Virus record (IMG/VR): IMGVR_UViG_3300029787_000389
Span: 1 to 21,502 of that record
Reading direction: 5' to 3' (one strand)
Origin: a virus
DNA length: 21,502 bases
The notes beneath the pieces are model-generated. The model was not told the DNA's origin and made no database searches. It worked only from the letters and a program-made list of their open reading frames with translations. This document shows, in pieces, positions 21,362 through 21,502 of the stretch. Position numbers and translations under genes: made by a program. Each line of letters starts with the position of its first letter. Position 1 is the first letter of the stretch.

Positions 21362-21502
21362 TGAACAATCTAATAGAAGTATCACCCGATGAGGTTAGCA
21401 ATAACCTAGGGTTCCTCTTGACATTATTGGAAAGAGGTCATACAATAAAGATTCTGCAGGAAGGCAAACCATCTATCATAATGGCAGAAGTTCCTGAGTT
21501 TA
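21361..21502 (+). CDS. Phd/YefM-like protein, 3' truncated by window edge
   Basis: The reading frame from ATG 21361 stays open to the end of the window, giving 47 residues. The pattern is VSPDEVSNNLGFLLTLLERG, then HTIKILQEGKPSIIMAEVP. This follows the N-terminal half of Phd/YefM antitoxins: a Val-Ser and helix opening, a helix ending in E-x-G, then a strand with xGKPxxxM/L and a further strand. In toxin-antitoxin systems such proteins bind DNA and neutralise a toxin; free-standing phage versions are possible. The rest of the gene and any toxin neighbour lie outside the window, so a toxin cannot be judged. The similarity is by eye. Confidence 0.6.
   Translation, partial: MNNLIEVSPDEVSNNLGFLLTLLERGHTIKILQEGKPSIIMAEVPEF
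21418..21446 (+). promoter_or_regulatory. Possible sigma-70-like promoter inside the Phd/YefM-like gene
   Basis: TTGACA (21418-21423) is followed by 17 bases and TACAAT (21441-21446), a perfect -35 and five-of-six -10. It lies inside the truncated Phd/YefM-like coding region and points toward genes beyond the window. The same architecture is found before gp32 and cp12, but here it is intragenic and could be a coincidence. Confidence 0.4.

Noticed and set aside
1-21502. tRNA genes, CRISPR arrays, insertion sequences, integrase or attachment sites
   Set aside because: None was seen on either strand; gene packing leaves almost no room, though a weak or partial element could escape reading by eye.

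Overview
The window reads as part of the genome of a T4-like marine cyanophage (a myovirus infecting Synechococcus or Prochlorococcus). Two independent sets of genes support this. The first is T4-type core genes: gp32, gp33-like, gp4, gp5, gp26, gp27, gp48, gp53, a gp54-like tube protein, and a probable gp51. The second is genes of cyanobacterial type: a CP12 Calvin-cycle regulator, a CpeT-family phycobiliprotein lyase and a DUF1825-like protein, accompanied by phoH, thyX and a 2-oxoglutarate/Fe(II) oxygenase. The DNA is AT-rich and gene-dense. Most neighbouring genes overlap by 1 to 4 bases (TAATG, ATGA or GTGA junctions), which implies translational coupling.

Layout. 1-198 is the end of an outer-membrane beta-barrel-like gene, closed by a textbook intrinsic terminator (211-237). 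248-6445 (+) is a metabolism, replication and regulation block: glutaredoxin, four small unknown proteins (one membrane-anchored, one mostly hydrophobic), thyX, a Cys-less FmdB-like protein, phoH, a PD-(D/E)XK exonuclease, the late-transcription coactivator gp33-like protein, a DUF1825-like protein, gp32, and a secreted glycine-zipper protein. A hairpin at 6471-6503 separates this block from the convergent minus-strand pair gp48-gp53 (8520 down to 6533). Back to back with gp48, a plus-strand virion cluster begins at 8521: gp4 head completion, an unknown protein, gp54-like tube initiator, gp26, gp51-like, two large paralogous tape-measure-like proteins, and gp27.

Between gp27 and gp5, which are physical partners in the T4 hub, sits a three-gene island of host-takeover genes (17186-18477): cp12, a 2OG-Fe(II) oxygenase and cpeT. 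It is preceded by a perfect consensus sigma-70 promoter (TTGACA, 17-nt spacer, TATAAT) that overlaps the stop codon of gp27 and also overlaps a T4-type late box (TATAAATA). The island is followed by gp5 (no recognisable lysozyme domain), a small unknown gene, and a truncated gene resembling a Phd/YefM antitoxin.

Regulatory reading. A recurring CTAAATAATT box lies 28-32 nt before three start codons (901, 10196, 18477), and ATAAATA variants precede gp32 and cp12. These fit the late-promoter type of T4-like cyanophages. Two intergenic sites (gp32, cp12) additionally carry TTGACA-N17-TAnnAT host-type promoters, as expected for genes needed early. No tRNA gene, CRISPR array, insertion sequence or integrase was seen. 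No stretch longer than about 90 bases lacks a gene. All family assignments were made by reading motifs, without database searches.
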